64,000 bases of DNA. It comes from a virus. The stretch is taken from IMG/VR virus record IMGVR_UViG_3300028394_000044, positions 62,001 to 126,000 of that record, one strand, 5' to 3'. Shown in pieces: positions 63,111 to 64,000 of this stretch (within the stretch, counting starts at the first letter, position 1; each line of letters starts with the position of its first letter). Position numbers and translations under genes: made by a program. A model generated the notes under the pieces. The model made no database searches and was not told where the DNA came from. It worked only from the letters and a program-made list of their open reading frames with translations.

Positions 63111-63521
63111 ATGGCTTATATGAACCAAGAACGCAAAGCTAAAATTAAAGCGATGCTGGACAAAAACCTCAAAGGCACCGGCGTTAAATTTTCGTTGCGT
63201 TGCACCTCTCTTTCTATTACTTGTACAATTAAATCAGCACCAATTGATTTGATTGCTAATAGTAATGAAACTTGCTCCAAAGATTTCTATCAAGTAGCCC
63301 GTGGGTTTAAACCAAATACGACTGCATATGAACAAGTAAATCAGTATCATTATAAAAATCATTTTTCTGGTGAAGCACTAGATATTATGAATCGAATCGT
63401 AAAATCAATGTATGCCGCTGATTATTATGATAATTCGGATGCAATGACTGATTATTTTGATACTGCATACTATGTAAATATTCAAATTGGTCAATGGGAT
63501 AAACCTTTTATTGTAAAATGA
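63111..63521 (+). CDS. Conserved hypothetical protein
   Basis: A 136-residue protein beginning MAYMNQERKAKIKAML, then SLSITCTIKSAPIDLI. It resembles a conserved family present in phages and bacteria with unknown function. AAAAGG supports the start. Confidence 0.72.
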   Translation: MAYMNQERKAKIKAMLDKNLKGTGVKFSLRCTSLSITCTIKSAPIDLIANSNETCSKDFYQVARGFKPNTTAYEQVNQYHYKNHFSGEALDIMNRIVKSMYAADYYDNSDAMTDYFDTAYYVNIQIGQWDKPFIVK

Positions 63522-63640
63522 AAAGATGCATAGTTATTGCCGATAACCAAATTGTCGGCATCTTTATCGTTTTTGCTTGTGCCGAAATTTATGCCAGAGG
63601 CTTAAAAAACACTTGCATTGAAATTGTAGATATGTTATAA
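63518..63640 (+). CDS. Small hypothetical protein
   Basis: A 40-residue protein (MKRCIVIADNQIVGIFIVFA...) ATGA-coupled to the previous gene. The end is inside the next promoter. Unknown function. Confidence 0.5.
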   Translation: MKRCIVIADNQIVGIFIVFACAEIYARGLKNTCIEIVDML

Positions 63641-63641
63641 T
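63613..63641 (+). promoter_or_regulatory. Early promoter, leaderless
   Basis: TTGCAT (63613-63618), 17 bases, TATAAT (63636-63641), then GGACTT and ATGATG. Confidence 0.72.
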
Positions 63642-63647
63642 GGACTT

Positions 63648-63782
63648 ATGATGAAAAATATTGAAACACTCCAAGATTTGTATGAAGATTCGCCAGCCTC
63701 TCCCGAGTTGACCGATGGTGAATTGTTAGCTATGGCTAAATATTATGGGTATGAGGATGAACCAGAATGTGAGTTTGGATAA
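63648..63782 (+). CDS. Small acidic protein, leaderless
   Basis: A 44-residue acidic protein (MMKNIETLQDLYEDSPASPE...) beginning at about +1 of its promoter with a double ATG. Unknown function. Confidence 0.55.
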   Translation: MMKNIETLQDLYEDSPASPELTDGELLAMAKYYGYEDEPECEFG

Positions 63783-64000
63783 TGCGCGGAATTTATATAC
63801 TAATGACTAGTGACGGTTTTCGTGTTGCTGGTATGGACAACTATGAAGATTTGTATGACGGTTATGCATGTGATATGAAACGTTACATCAATACTGAGGT
63901 ATTAACAAAAACTTTTAATGATTGTGTGCCTTTATTAGAACTTGATGCCCGTGAAGTAGCAAACAATATGGCAAAAGCCTACCGCGAATTACCTGATGGC
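63782..64000 (+). CDS. Hypothetical protein, cut by window end
   Basis: A 73-residue partial protein (MRGIYILMTSDGFRVAGMDN...) that runs off the window. It overlaps the previous stop by one base. Unknown function. Confidence 0.6.
   Translation, partial: MRGIYILMTSDGFRVAGMDNYEDLYDGYACDMKRYINTEVLTKTFNDCVPLLELDAREVANNMAKAYRELPDG

Noticed and set aside
1-64000. CRISPR arrays, insertion sequences, integrase or attachment sites
   Set aside because: I saw no regularly spaced repeats with unique spacers, no transposase or integrase motifs and no duplicated tRNA 3' ends; repeated sequences found are promoters, leaders and small paralogues.

Overview
This window is part of the genome of a large T4-type (myovirus) bacteriophage. 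Most of the T4 replication block is present in order: clamp-loader subunit gp62, the translational repressor RegA, DNA polymerase gp43, recombinase UvsX and helicase gp41. Further along come primase gp61, ThyX, NrdA/NrdB, a dCMP deaminase, a DexA-like exonuclease, an RNA ligase, a spanin pair and a GH19 endolysin. The DNA is AT-rich. The host cannot be named. It uses ordinary sigma70-type promoters (TTGACA / TATAAT), and the tRNA leaders carry an rrn boxA-like sequence, so a Gram-negative, proteobacterium-like host is the best guess (inference).

Layout. 0-11.4 kb: replication and nucleotide genes, packed head to tail with 1-4 base overlaps. 11.4-13.9 kb: a conserved unknown protein, a divergent ligase-like nucleotidyltransferase and small proteins. 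13.9-21.9 kb: a glycan / nucleotide-sugar cluster (glycosyltransferase-like proteins, a 4,6-dehydratase, a C-methyltransferase, a KdsC-like HAD phosphatase, a PfkB kinase, a nucleotidyltransferase fused to an RpiB-type isomerase, and a GDPD-like protein). 21.9-29.8 kb: long, lysine/glutamate-rich multidomain proteins, most with N-termini resembling the T4 capsid-targeting peptide, plus a virion structural protein. 29.8-32.8 kb: lysis genes and small membrane proteins. 32.8-38.6 kb: primase and deoxynucleotide synthesis, with an exported nuclease inserted between nrdA and nrdB. 38.6-53.5 kb: an early-gene region of very small genes driven by a repeated family of near-identical strong promoters, several of which place the start codon at about +1 (leaderless). 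Within it lie a short minus-strand island and a pair of perfect DnaA boxes. 53.5-59.5 kb: a dense array of 28 canonical tRNA genes plus one degenerate copy covering all 20 amino acids. Small genes, an HNH nuclease and several structured non-coding spacers are interleaved with the tRNAs. 59.5-62.95 kb, minus strand: a four-gene operon for a family-3 solute-binding protein, a DAACS-type dicarboxylate/amino-acid symporter, a single-pass membrane protein and an Asp/Glu racemase, preceded by a T4-late-type TATAAATA element. 63-64 kb: early small genes again.

How the parts may work together. The replication and nucleotide genes make DNA. The tRNA set together with the RNA ligase and a kinase domain could replace or mend tRNAs during infection. 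The sugar genes could modify surface glycans or virion parts. The CTS-bearing proteins are candidates for packaging inside the head and delivery into the next cell. The acidic amino-acid uptake and racemization operon is the most unusual block and the best candidate for an undescribed phage system. No stretch longer than about 300 bases lacks a gene. The larger gaps (1701-1906, 43471-43687, 55831-56053, 56664-56892) hold RNA-structure candidates and are described individually.
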